Assembly: GCA_900314985.1 (NCBI GenBank) | Contig: OMXL01000023.1 | Coordinates: forward strand, 1 to 37,926 | Length of the DNA stretch: 37,926 nucleotides | Origin: an uncultured Prevotellaceae bacterium | Lineage (GTDB): Bacteria; Bacteroidota; Bacteroidia; Bacteroidales; Bacteroidaceae | Direction of reading: 5' to 3' | Shown: positions 1 through 7,538 of the stretch, piece by piece | How positions within the stretch are numbered: the stretch's first letter is position 1 | Layout of the letters: each line of letters starts with the position of its first letter | Notes under the pieces: model-generated | Told to the model about the DNA's origin: nothing | Seen by the model: only the letters and a program-made list of their open reading frames with translations | The model's database searches: none | Position numbers and translations under genes: made by a program

Positions 1-493
1 AGCCTGAAAGAAAGCCTGTAAGCCTTTGCGCTCACGTCCCCATCCCAGACGAGCCATGAAAGGTATCTGCAGATAGGTAATCTGACGCTCATAGCTCAGT
101 GGTGTCTGTTTGTCCTTGTCATCGGCATAGTACACCGGATTATCGTTGGCATCACGGATGTTTTCTTTCCATCCTGTCTGAGTAACATTCACCTCACCTA
201 CAATGGAACAGATGCTGCTAAAATATTTCTCGCAAGTATAGCGCACCGACAAACCTGCCGTCAGTCCTGGCAACAGGCTCTGCGGTACATCGGGTACAAA
301 GCCCACATTACTCATGACATAACCGGCACTACCGCCCACGGCCAAGTCGGTACGATAGTCACCCACCTGAGCCTCAGCAGTAAAGGGGAGCAAAGCCGTC
401 GGTACGATAGTCACCCACCTGAGCCTCAGCAGTAAAGGGGAGCAAAGCCAATAGGCCAAGAGGTAAAAGATATTTCAAATTGATACTTTTCAC
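1..493 (-). pseudogene. Outer-membrane beta-barrel protein (PorT/OmpW-like), 5' part, frameshifted; runs off the window
   Basis: The minus strand from a GTG at 493 encodes a good signal peptide (MKSINLKYLLPLGLLALL, ending TAEAQ). It is followed by beta-barrel-like sequence: glycine-rich strands, YVMSNVGF, ITYLQIPFMARLGWG. This resembles the PorT-family and small porin-like barrels common in Bacteroidales; the exact family is uncertain. The reading frame is broken. A perfect 52-bp tandem duplication (346-449) adds 17 codons plus one base, so the GTG-initiated frame hits TGA inside the second copy. Removing one copy restores one continuous frame. A TTG in the third frame within the first copy could in principle start a short alternative signal-like peptide in the downstream frame. 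The 3' end lies beyond position 1. The gene could be a pseudogene, a phase-variable gene in the OFF state, or an assembly error. Confidence 0.6.
346..449. repeat. Perfect 52-bp tandem duplication
   Basis: Positions 346-397 and 398-449 are identical over 52 bases (each begins GTCGGTACGATAGTC and ends GAGCAAAGCC). The unit lies in the signal-peptide and early mature region of the beta-barrel gene. It is not a multiple of three, so it shifts the reading frame. Confidence 0.95.
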
Positions 494-540
494 TATTCTC
501 TATTCACTATTCTCTATTCACTATTCACTAGCGAAGCGCT
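491..540 (-). repeat. 7-nt repeat tract with GC hairpin in front of the beta-barrel gene
   Basis: Read on the minus strand, a small hairpin (AGCG-AAG-CGCT type, 530-540) is followed by about six heptamers of the form GTGAATA or GAGAATA. These run directly into the GTG start of the beta-barrel gene, so the start codon itself is the GTG of the last heptamer. A near-identical arrangement occurs at 26195-26266. Confidence 0.8.
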
Positions 541-549
541 CGAAGTCCG

Positions 550-1923
550 CTAGAAGTTGATGGTTTCAATCTTGTTATCTTTTGTGTAGTGGACAAACAG
601 AATAGCACGATTCTGCATGCCGCCATTGCCAATGCGCTCAAAATGCAACGGAGTCTGCAGCGGTGTATAGCCTACCATGCCAGAGGCTCCCGTAAAGTGG
701 GTGCCATACATGTGCAGACCCTTGATCATGAAGTATGCCTGATCGAAACCTGTCACAGCATAGCGCTGATGATAGGGCTGCATATCCTGATGGAAGTTCC
801 AACGGTATTTCTTCTTGAAATGCTCAGCACGATGCGACAACGGACTCATATAATAAGTCGATGGGATATAGGTATCGAACTTATAGAAGTTGTCCAAATG
901 CTGGCGGTTGTACATCAGCCATTCTGGGTATCCAAACATGGAGATTTGCAATGCCGGTGCCGTCATCAGCATACCGTTAAGCTTAGCAAAGGCCACATTC
1001 AACTCCTGTGAGCGACTGGTATTCAGCACCACCACATTATGCTTGGTTGTCGAGAAGCTCTGCTTGAACTTTCCCTCGCTCGACTTCAGATTGGTAATAG
1101 TATAAGGTACACCCTCTTGTTCCAGCTTACGACGCAGCACGGTGGTAAAGCTACCCTTCGTACTCGTAGAGTCGTTACAGTCTATGATAACCACATGACT
1201 ATCCTTGAATCGCTGGTAGAAACGGAACACATAGCTATTGTTCGTCTGATTGCCATTCTGGAATACCTGGAAGAGGTTACTATTGTCAAACACATCGTTG
1301 CCATTGATAGAAAACGGTATCAGTACGCGGATATCATTTCTCAGCGCAAAGTCGCCCAGTGCCTTCAGTTGTTTGGTATATAGCGGACCGATAATCAAGT
1401 CGCAATCAGCAGCTTTGGGGTCGTTCAGCACCTGCTGAACATCAGCGTTCTCAGCCAAGTTCCATGCACGGACATCGGTAGAGATGCCGTTCACACGCAG
1501 GCTGTCGCAGGCCATCAGGACCCCACGATAGTATTCTACCATGCGCTTGCCATCACCATTATCGTTGTGCAGAGGCAGCATCACACCCACCCTGATTTCA
1601 CGCTGTCGCATATCGCGTTCTACCACAACAGGCTTGGTAGGCATCTGAGGTTGCTGGTTGACAGTAGCCGCTACTGGATGGTTTGATGGATAGGGTATCT
1701 TGATGTAGTCGCCTTTGCGTAACTCATAGCCAGGCATCTTCATTTCCGGATTAGCATTGATCAGTTCATCAATGGTCAAGCCGTTCTCGCGAGCTATACC
1801 GAAAATCGTCTCTTTGCGCTTCACCTTATGCAGTTCCTTGTAATTCTGCACCTGAGAAAAGGCCGTTTCAGCAATGAACGACAGCACCGTTAGCATGAAA
1901 AAATATCTTAATATTCGTTTCAT
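550..1923 (-). CDS. Exported LysM-domain protein with periplasmic-binding-protein-like domain
   Basis: The 457-residue product has a signal peptide at residues 1-23 (hydrophobic core, cut after AFS). A LysM domain follows at about 32-76 (HKVKRKETIFGIARENGL ... GDYIKIP), which should bind peptidoglycan. From about residue 110 to the end the sequence resembles a type 1 periplasmic binding protein fold of the receptor ligand-binding kind (IRVGVMLPL, DLIIGPLYTKQLKAL). The ligand is unknown. Such LysM plus PBP1 fusions are frequent in Bacteroidales and are usually annotated only as LysM proteins. The ATG at 1923 is preceded by a -7 box at 1951-1958. Downstream on the same strand, after a repeat-filled spacer, is the beta-barrel gene, so both may be envelope proteins in one transcript. 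Confidence 0.85.
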   Translation of the reverse strand: MKRILRYFFMLTVLSFIAETAFSQVQNYKELHKVKRKETIFGIARENGLTIDELINANPEMKMPGYELRKGDYIKIPYPSNHPVAATVNQQPQMPTKPVVVERDMRQREIRVGVMLPLHNDNGDGKRMVEYYRGVLMACDSLRVNGISTDVRAWNLAENADVQQVLNDPKAADCDLIIGPLYTKQLKALGDFALRNDIRVLIPFSINGNDVFDNSNLFQVFQNGNQTNNSYVFRFYQRFKDSHVVIIDCNDSTSTKGSFTTVLRRKLEQEGVPYTITNLKSSEGKFKQSFSTTKHNVVVLNTSRSQELNVAFAKLNGMLMTAPALQISMFGYPEWLMYNRQHLDNFYKFDTYIPSTYYMSPLSHRAEHFKKKYRWNFHQDMQPYHQRYAVTGFDQAYFMIKGLHMYGTHFTGASGMVGYTPLQTPLHFERIGNGGMQNRAILFVHYTKDNKIETINF

Positions 1924-1950
1924 AAACTACTATTTTTCATTTTTGCGCTA

Positions 1951-1958
1951 CAAAATTA
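1951..1958 (-). promoter_or_regulatory. Candidate -7 promoter box TAATTTTG for the LysM gene
   Basis: The minus-strand sequence TAATTTTG matches the Bacteroidetes -7 consensus TAnnTTTG, 27 nt upstream of the ATG at 1923. No clear -33 box is visible at the expected distance. It lies back to back with the plus-strand box at 1992-1999. Confidence 0.55.
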
Positions 1959-1991
1959 CAAAAAAAGATGCGATAGTTCTACTTTTTTCCG

Positions 1992-1999
1992 TAATTTTG
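1992..1999 (+). promoter_or_regulatory. Candidate -7 promoter box TAATTTTG for the gliding-domain gene and uvrA
   Basis: TAATTTTG matches TAnnTTTG and ends 21 nt before the ATG at 2021. This supports 2021 as the start rather than an in-frame upstream start, which would place the promoter inside the coding sequence. Confidence 0.6.
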
Positions 2000-2020
2000 C
2001 ACAAATATTCGCATCTCAAT

Positions 2021-2698
2021 ATGAAAAAAAGTAGATTATTAACGCTTTTTGCCTTTTGTCTGTTAGCTACGACAGCCGTTGCAGACATCGAACTAAAGGC
2101 AACATACACAGACAAGAAAGGTGTAGAGGTGGTGGAAACAGACAACTTCAGCGCCGAGGCGCCCCTTGAAGTACTGTTTACATCAAACCCTTCAAATCTC
2201 GACCCTGCAGCATCCATTGAATGGCATATCACAAACACATCAGCAGGCATCAATGTCACACGCTACGAAGAAAACACCAGCTATACGTTTACAGTAGCCG
2301 GCAAGAATACGATTACCCTGAACGTGGTGCTCGACGGCGATATCATAGATACCAAGAGCATCACAATCACGATTAGTGACAGCCATCTGGAGATGCCTAA
2401 CGCCTTCTCACCCAACGGTGATGGCATCAACGACTACTTCCAGGCCAAGAAGAGCTCAAAGAGCATCGTCGAGTTCCATGCCTACATCTTCAACCGTCAG
2501 GGTCAGAAGCTCTACGACTGGACAGACTGGGCTACAGAAGAGCGTGGTTGGGACGGCACCTACAACGGTCATCCCGTCAAGGATGGTGTCTATTATGTAT
2601 ATGTCAAGGCACTTGGTGCTGACGGCACGGAGTATAATATCCGACGCGACGTCAATCTGTTGCGCAACTTCAACACAGTAGATAACACCAATCCGTAA
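2021..2698 (+). CDS. Exported protein with gliding-motility-associated C-terminal domain (T9SS type B sorting-like)
   Basis: The 225-residue product has a signal peptide ([21 protein letters not shown]). An Ig/PKD-like beta region spans about 22-120. A gliding-motility C-terminal domain begins at about 124 with the typical phrase [16 protein letters not shown] and continues through [11 protein letters not shown] and GVYYVYVKA. In Bacteroidetes this domain (CHU_C, type B CTD) marks proteins handled by the type IX secretion system and is often displayed on the surface. Here almost the whole protein consists of the sorting module and one small domain, so its own function is unknown. The start at 2021 gives a clean signal peptide and a 21-nt leader behind a -7 box; an in-frame start at 1874 would add a non-signal extension. 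uvrA follows after 9 nt, so the two are probably co-transcribed. Confidence 0.85.
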   Translation: MKKSRLLTLFAFCLLATTAVADIELKATYTDKKGVEVVETDNFSAEAPLEVLFTSNPSNLDPAASIEWHITNTSAGINVTRYEENTSYTFTVAGKNTITLNVVLDGDIIDTKSITITISDSHLEMPNAFSPNGDGINDYFQAKKSSKSIVEFHAYIFNRQGQKLYDWTDWATEERGWDGTYNGHPVKDGVYYVYVKALGADGTEYNIRRDVNLLRNFNTVDNTNP

Positions 2699-2707
2699 TC
2701 CCTGCTC

Positions 2708-5644
2708 ATGGAAAAAATCCAAGTCTTTGGCGCTCGTGTCCACAATCTGAAGAATATCGATGTCGAGATACCACGCAACTCGCTGACGGTCATTACCGGT
2801 CTTAGCGGTAGCGGCAAGTCGTCGTTGGCTTTCGACACCATCTTTGCTGAGGGACAGCGCCGCTATATCGAGACCTTCTCAGCCTACGCTCGCAACTTCC
2901 TGGGCGGCATGGAGCGTCCTGATGTCGACAAGATTACTGGTCTCTCGCCAGTAATCAGCATCGAACAGAAGACCACCAACAAGAATCCGCGCTCTACCGT
3001 AGGTACCACTACGGAGATTTACGACTATATGCGTCTGCTCTTTGCCCGTGCCGGACAAGCGTTCAGCTATGTCACGGGCGAGCCCATGGTGAAATACACC
3101 GAAGAGAAGATTATTGAGATGATACAGCACGACTATGCGGGCAAGAAGATACTTATTCTGGCTCCGCTGGTCAAGAGTCGTAAGGGTCACTACCGTGAGC
3201 TCTTCGAGTCTATGCGTCGTAAGGGTTATCTCCACATCCGCATCGATGGCGAAGTAAAGGAGCTCGTGCCTGGCATGAAGGTAGATCGCTATAAGAACCA
3301 CGACATCGAGGTGGTCATAGACCGCTTGAGCCTCCCCCTATCCCCCTCCAAAGAGAGGGGGGACTCCGTGCCTAGCGACCGCCTGAAGAAATCTGTCTCC
3401 ATCGCCATGAAGCAAGGTGATGGTCTTATCATGATTCTCGATGTCACCAAGCCCTCCCTCCCTTTGGAGGGAGATGGAGGGAGGCTTAAGCACTTCTCTC
3501 GCCGTCTGATGTGTCCTACTACAGGCATCTCTTATGGCGACCCTGCACCCAACACCTTCTCATTCAACTCGCCACAGGGTGCTTGTCCACGCTGCAAGGG
3601 CCTGGGCTACATCAACGAGATAGACCTCGACAAGGTCATTCCCAACCGCAAGCATTCTATCCACGATGGTGGCATCGTGCCCTTAGGAAAATACAAGAAC
3701 CAGATGATATTCTGGCAAATCAGCGCCATTCTTGCCGACTATGAATGCGACATCAAGACACCCATCGAGGAGATTCCTGAGGAGGCCCTCAACGAGATTC
3801 TCTATGGTACACTCGAACCCGTCCGTATCGATAAAGAGCTGGTACACACCTCCAGCGACTATTTTGTTGACTACGATGGCGTCATCAAATACCTGCGCTC
3901 TGCCATGGATGATGACGACGACAGCCCTGCATCGCGCCGTAAGCCGTCGCTTGGTTCTGAGAAGTGGGCCGAGCAGTTCCTGGCTGAGTGCCAGTGTCCT
4001 GAGTGTCATGGTCAGCGACTGAACCGCGAGGCATTATCTTATAAGGTATGGGACAAGAACATCTCTGAACTGGCAGCTATGGACCTCACCGACCTGCGCC
4101 AATGGCTTGACCAGGTAGAGGAGCATCTCGACCATCAGCAGCAACAGATAGCTCACGAGATATTGAAAGAGATACGCAAGCGACTGAGTTTCCTATTGGA
4201 TGTCGGTCTTGACTATCTGTCGCTCAACCGCCAGTCAGCCAGTCTGTCAGGTGGTGAGAGCCAGCGCATCCGACTGGCTACACAGATTGGTTCACAGCTG
4301 GTCAACGTGCTCTACATCCTTGACGAGCCGTCCATCGGATTGCATCAGCGCGACAACGACCGCCTTATCCGTTCTTTGAAAGAACTGCGTGACATAGGCA
4401 ATACGGTTATCGTCGTCGAACATGACCGCGACATGATGCTCAGTGCCGACTGGATTGTCGACATCGGTCCACGCGCTGGTCGCAAAGGTGGCGAAGTGGT
4501 CTTCCAAGGCACTCCTGCCGAGATGCTGAAGAGCAATACGCTGACAGCGCAGTACCTGCGACCCACCCCCCAGCCCCTCCCTGATATGGAGGGGAGTAAT
4601 CAGTCTCAGGAGCTAGCTACGCCCCTCCCTCGCAGGGAGGGGAAGGGGGAAAGTCTTCGTTTGATTGGCTGTCGCGGCAACAACCTCAAGAACATCGATG
4701 TCGAGTTCCCTTTGGGCAAGCTTATCGTTGTGACGGGCGTCAGCGGCTCTGGTAAGTCTACGCTCATCAACGAGACGCTCTACCCCATCCTCTCCAAGCA
4801 TTTCTATCGCTCGCTGCAGGCCCCACTGCCCTACGACAGCATCGAGGGTCTGGAGCATATAGACAAGGTGGTTAATGTCGACCAGACACCTATTGGTCGT
4901 ACGCCACGTTCTAATCCTGCCACCTATACGGGTGTCTTCTCCGACATCCGCTCGCTGTTCGTCAATCTGCCCGAAGCCCAGATTCGTGGCTACAAGCCCG
5001 GCCGCTTCTCGTTCAATGTGAAGGGCGGTCGCTGCGAGACGTGTGGCGGCAATGGCTACAAGACCATCGAGATGAACTTCCTGCCCAACATCCAAGTGCC
5101 CTGCGAGGAATGTCACGGCCGTCGTTATAACCGTGAGACCTTAGAGGTACGCTTCAAGGGCAAGTCGATTGCTGATGTGCTCGATATGACCATCAACCAG
5201 GCTTGCGAGTTCTTCGAGAACGTGCCCAACATCCTGCAGAAGATCAAGACCATACAGGATGTGGGTCTCGGATATATCAAACTCGGTCAGCCCTCCACCA
5301 CGCTTTCTGGTGGTGAGAGCCAGCGCATCAAACTGGCTACCGAACTGTCGAAGCGTGACACTGGCAAGACCTTCTATATCCTTGATGAGCCAACGACAGG
5401 ACTACATTTCGAGGACATCCGCATTCTTATGCTGGTACTTCGCCATCTTGTTGAGCGTGGCAACACCGTTCTCGTCATTGAACATAATCTTGACGTTATC
5501 CGTCAGGCAGACCACATTATCGATATAGGACCAGAGGGTGGTCGTGGCGGTGGCACCGTTCTTACTACCGGTACTCCTCAAGAGGTTGCCAATAGTAAAA
5601 AAGGCTATACGCCTAAGTACTTGAAAGAAGAATTAAAACGCTAA
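2708..5644 (+). CDS. uvrA: UvrABC excinuclease subunit A
   Basis: This is the 978-residue damage-recognition ATPase of nucleotide excision repair. It carries two ABC modules: Walker A GLSGSGKS at 31-38 with signature LSGGESQR at 513-520, and Walker A GVSGSGKS near 677 with signature LSGGESQR at 866-873. Walker B segments read [12 protein letters not shown] and [12 protein letters not shown]. The C-terminal zinc finger is intact (C776-x2-C779, C799-x2-C802). The other zinc site has C269 and C293-x2-C296, but T272 stands where many UvrA have the second Cys. The protein is about 35-40 residues longer than the usual ~940. The excess sits at residues ~208-220, ~248-259 and ~618-648, exactly where GC-rich palindromic repeats lie in the DNA in frame. 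These are surface or linker regions, so function is probably kept. No Shine-Dalgarno is visible; the upstream gene ends 9 nt earlier. Confidence 0.98.
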   Translation: MEKIQVFGARVHNLKNIDVEIPRNSLTVITGLSGSGKSSLAFDTIFAEGQRRYIETFSAYARNFLGGMERPDVDKITGLSPVISIEQKTTNKNPRSTVGTTTEIYDYMRLLFARAGQAFSYVTGEPMVKYTEEKIIEMIQHDYAGKKILILAPLVKSRKGHYRELFESMRRKGYLHIRIDGEVKELVPGMKVDRYKNHDIEVVIDRLSLPLSPSKERGDSVPSDRLKKSVSIAMKQGDGLIMILDVTKPSLPLEGDGGRLKHFSRRLMCPTTGISYGDPAPNTFSFNSPQGACPRCKGLGYINEIDLDKVIPNRKHSIHDGGIVPLGKYKNQMIFWQISAILADYECDIKTPIEEIPEEALNEILYGTLEPVRIDKELVHTSSDYFVDYDGVIKYLRSAMDDDDDSPASRRKPSLGSEKWAEQFLAECQCPECHGQRLNREALSYKVWDKNISELAAMDLTDLRQWLDQVEEHLDHQQQQIAHEILKEIRKRLSFLLDVGLDYLSLNRQSASLSGGESQRIRLATQIGSQLVNVLYILDEPSIGLHQRDNDRLIRSLKELRDIGNTVIVVEHDRDMMLSADWIVDIGPRAGRKGGEVVFQGTPAEMLKSNTLTAQYLRPTPQPLPDMEGSNQSQELATPLPRREGKGESLRLIGCRGNNLKNIDVEFPLGKLIVVTGVSGSGKSTLINETLYPILSKHFYRSLQAPLPYDSIEGLEHIDKVVNVDQTPIGRTPRSNPATYTGVFSDIRSLFVNLPEAQIRGYKPGRFSFNVKGGRCETCGGNGYKTIEMNFLPNIQVPCEECHGRRYNRETLEVRFKGKSIADVLDMTINQACEFFENVPNILQKIKTIQDVGLGYIKLGQPSTTLSGGESQRIKLATELSKRDTGKTFYILDEPTTGLHFEDIRILMLVLRHLVERGNTVLVIEHNLDVIRQADHIIDIGPEGGRGGGTVLTTGTPQEVANSKKGYTPKYLKEELKR
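3342..3361 (+). repeat. In-frame palindrome 1 in uvrA
   Basis: The stem CCCCCTC (3342-3348) pairs with GAGGGGG (3355-3361) around a 6-nt loop. It encodes residues around SPSKERG, in an extra segment between the conserved EVVIDRL and RLKKSV of UvrA. Its frame is shifted by one base relative to the other three palindromes in the gene. Confidence 0.85.
3454..3473 (+). repeat. In-frame palindrome 2 in uvrA
   Basis: The stem CTCCCTCC (3454-3461) pairs with GGAGGGAG (3466-3473) around a CTTT loop. It encodes [10 protein letters not shown], in an extra segment between DGLIMILDV and the zinc-site region (FSRRLMCP). Confidence 0.88.
4574..4594 (+). repeat. In-frame palindrome 3 in uvrA
   Basis: The stem CCCCTCC (4574-4580) pairs with GGAGGGG (4588-4594) around a 7-nt loop. 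It encodes [10 protein letters not shown], in the linker between the two ABC halves of UvrA. Confidence 0.88.
4622..4642 (+). repeat. In-frame palindrome 4 in uvrA
   Basis: The 9-bp stem CCCCTCCCT (4622-4630) pairs with AGGGAGGGG (4634-4642) around a CGC loop. It encodes [11 protein letters not shown], 27 nt after palindrome 3 in the same inter-domain linker and in the same frame as palindromes 2 and 3. Confidence 0.9.
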
Positions 5645-5682
5645 CTAACATAAAAAACCAACCATTTCAAAACTGAAACAAC

Positions 5683-6516
5683 ATGAGAATGATGAAAATG
5701 ACACTGGCCTTTGCGGCAGTGATGATGGCCACCGTATCGTATGGTCAGAAGAAAGAAGAGCCTAAGAAGGCACTGGTACTGTACTACTCGCAAACGACAA
5801 ACACCAAGAAGGTTGCTCAGGAGATTGCCAGTCGTCTGGGTGCTGACCTAGAAGAAGTGGTCGCTGTAAAGCCATATGATGGCGACTTCCAGGCCACCAT
5901 CAACCGTTCTATGAAGGAGCGCCAAGAGGGTGTGACTCCTGATATCAAACCGCTGAAGGCTGACCTTTCAAAGTATGATGTCATCTTCCTTGGCTATCCC
6001 ATCTGGTTTGGCACATATGCGCCTCCTGTAGCCACTCTGCTCAGTCAAGTAGACCTCAGCGGCAAGAAAGTAGTTCCTTTCTGCACTTTCGGTAGTGGTG
6101 GACTGGAGGCCAGCATCAAGGATCTGGCAGAGAAGCAACCCAAAGCCGAGTTGCTGGCTGGCTACGGTGTACGCGCCGCTCGTCTCGATGCCATGCCCAA
6201 AGAGGTGGAGCAGTTCCTGATTGCCAGTGGCTTCCTCAAGGGAACATACACGCCCCTCAAGGACTTTGGCACACAGCAGCCCGTCAGCGCAGAACAGTCT
6301 GCCATCTTCGATGCTGCCGTCGGCGACTATCCTATGATACACGCCAAAGCCAAGACCGTTGCCTCACGTCCTATCCCTGGCGGCACGGAATACCTCTTCT
6401 ACGCTGAAGACCTGCCCCGTGGCAACGCCCCACAAGCACCATCAGCTGGCCAAATGCAGGTTTACGTCACCGTACTCAACGGCAGTGCTCCTGTATTTAC
6501 CAGAGTTAACCGCTAA
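5683..6516 (+). CDS. Exported flavodoxin-family protein
   Basis: The 277-residue product has a signal peptide (residues ~1-21, MTLAFAAVMMATVSYG). A flavodoxin-like domain spans about 28-180. The FMN phosphate loop is visible as YYSQTTNTKKVA (S36 to T41), followed by IFLGYPIWFGTYAPP and PFCTFGSGGL, as in flavodoxins of the NAD(P)H-dependent quinone-reductase-like group. The last ~85 residues are an added domain that I do not recognise. Flavodoxins are normally cytoplasmic; a secreted form suggests an envelope redox role, which is common among Bacteroidales homologues but not explained. The start at 5683 is the first of several close ATG codons (also 5692, 5698). The gene lies 38 nt after uvrA with no terminator seen between. 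Confidence 0.85.
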   Translation: MRMMKMTLAFAAVMMATVSYGQKKEEPKKALVLYYSQTTNTKKVAQEIASRLGADLEEVVAVKPYDGDFQATINRSMKERQEGVTPDIKPLKADLSKYDVIFLGYPIWFGTYAPPVATLLSQVDLSGKKVVPFCTFGSGGLEASIKDLAEKQPKAELLAGYGVRAARLDAMPKEVEQFLIASGFLKGTYTPLKDFGTQQPVSAEQSAIFDAAVGDYPMIHAKAKTVASRPIPGGTEYLFYAEDLPRGNAPQAPSAGQMQVYVTVLNGSAPVFTRVNR

Positions 6517-6524
6517 CACACAGA

Positions 6525-6734
6525 TTACAGCAAATGAGGGTGTGTCAAATTACCTGCTCCCCAGTTAACGTTCAGCTTATTGTTGCTATAGGTATAGGTA
6601 AATATCTTGGTTTCTTGCCAATTTCCATTATCGTATTCCCTATATACTCCATCACCGTTCTGAGTGAAAGTAAGTACTACATATCCACTACCCTTCGAAC
6701 CTTGGAAGGTATGATACCATTTTTCTTCAATCTG
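6525..6734 (-). pseudogene. Remnant of a lipocalin-like/beta-sheet secreted protein gene
   Basis: On the minus strand a 69-codon open stretch ends in TAA at 6525-6527 and reads like real protein: KWYHTFQGSKGSGYV, LTFTQNGDGVYREYD, TYTYSNNKLNVNW. The pattern of W, then 'LTF..NGDG.Y.EYD', then 'TY.Y.NNKL' is typical of short lipocalin-like domains found in Bacteroidales lipoproteins. A TGA lies directly upstream in frame (6735-6737), and neither other frame upstream looks coding, so the 5' part is lost or scrambled. The longest plus-strand reading frame here (6534-6896) looks like an antisense shadow. The gene-poor stretch 6517-6905 holds this remnant followed by palindromic repeats; nothing else was seen in it. 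Confidence 0.5.
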
Positions 6735-6805
6735 TCAAAATATATCAGACAGAGGAGTGGATTACTCAGAATCCAATATTTTCAGTTAAATAATGTAAAG
6801 TCAGT

Positions 6806-6904
6806 TATACAGCTGATACGAAAAAATATACAGCTAATACGGACGCGTATTAGCTGTATACGGAGTGCTACTACAGCTGTCTTGCAACTGTATTAGCTGT
6901 ATTT
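6806..6904 (-). repeat. Cluster of TACAGCTRATACG half-sites and palindromes
   Basis: Five copies or partial copies of the motif TACAGCT(G/A)ATACG in both orientations lie at about 6808-6820, 6828-6841, 6846-6859, 6872-6880 (short) and 6889-6904. The central pair forms the 15-bp terminator hairpin described separately. The same motif forms the palindrome after nuoN at 9072-9105, which marks it as an interspersed repeat family. Confidence 0.8.
6827..6860 (-). terminator. Hairpin terminator of the 6906-8894 gene pair
   Basis: A perfect 15-bp stem (6827-6841 with 6846-6860) and 4-nt loop is followed on the minus strand by TTTTTT. It lies 45 nt beyond the stop codon of the beta-barrel gene at 6906. 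Confidence 0.75.
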
Positions 6905-6905
6905 C

Positions 6906-7499
6906 TTAGAAGCTGAGACCGAGGCTGCAGTTGAAGCCACCTGTTGCACCATCGTCCTTGCTGAACTTGAACTTCGGTGCCCAGTAGAAGTAACCGGCGC
7001 TGAGAGCCAGCTTACCCAATTTAACAGACAGACGGGGATTCACAACACCGTCACAGAAGAACTTTCCATTCTCCCACTCCAAATTACCCTTGGAATTGAC
7101 ACCTTTGAGTTCGTCCTGTGTTCTGAACGAAGGACCCAAGGCAAAGGTGAGGGCTACCTGCGTGCTGCCATTTGACACGAGACCTACGGAGTAGTTCAGC
7201 AGAACGTCTACATTGAAGTTGCCATGTTCCTTAAAATTCATACGAAAGGCAAAGTCGAGACCAATTCCGTTAGGATTGATACCTCCATAAGCGATACCCC
7301 AGTTCTCGAAACCGTCGAAGCTATAGAATCCTACAGCACCATAACTGTAGCTTTCTGCCTCGTCATCGCTACTCTGACTTACGCCCTGTCCATCAGCACC
7401 AGTAATGGGGGAGCTGTAGTCGTTGTTAATCACTGTCTGTGCGCTGGTTCCAAAGAAGAACGCTGTTGCCATAACGGCGGTAAATAGTAGTCTTTTCAT
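6906..7499 (-). CDS. Small outer-membrane beta-barrel-like protein
   Basis: The 197-residue product has a signal peptide (MKRLLFTAVMATAFFFGTSA, cleavage before QTV). The mature part has alternating polar and aromatic residues and ends in a terminal Phe (GGFNCSLGLSF), as expected for a small outer-membrane barrel. Strand-like stretches include GLDFAFRMNF, VDVLLNYSVGL, VALTFALGPSF and LALSAGYFYW. No enzymatic motif was found and the specific family is not recognised. It lies 39 nt downstream of the 7539-8894 gene on the same strand and is followed by a hairpin terminator, so the two probably form an operon. Confidence 0.75.
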   Translation of the reverse strand: MKRLLFTAVMATAFFFGTSAQTVINNDYSSPITGADGQGVSQSSDDEAESYSYGAVGFYSFDGFENWGIAYGGINPNGIGLDFAFRMNFKEHGNFNVDVLLNYSVGLVSNGSTQVALTFALGPSFRTQDELKGVNSKGNLEWENGKFFCDGVVNPRLSVKLGKLALSAGYFYWAPKFKFSKDDGATGGFNCSLGLSF

Positions 7500-7538
7500 A
7501 ATAATAGGAATATTAATTAGTTATTAGCTATGTTGTCT

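Noticed and set aside
491-540. Possible CRISPR-like array from regularly spaced repeats
   Set aside because: Units are only 7 nt in direct tandem with no spacers; no cas genes in the window.
1874-2020. Upstream extension of the gliding-domain protein to 1874
   Set aside because: It would cover the promoter box and the divergent LysM gene start and would bury the signal peptide 49 residues inside the protein.
5645-5682. Separate promoter for the flavodoxin gene
   Set aside because: No TAnnTTTG match in the 38-nt gap after uvrA; read-through is more likely.
6534-6896. Plus-strand 120-codon open frame in the gap after the flavodoxin gene
   Set aside because: It spans the palindrome cluster and lies opposite the better-looking minus-strand remnant; its sequence (QLIRKNIQLIRTRI) is simply the translated repeat.
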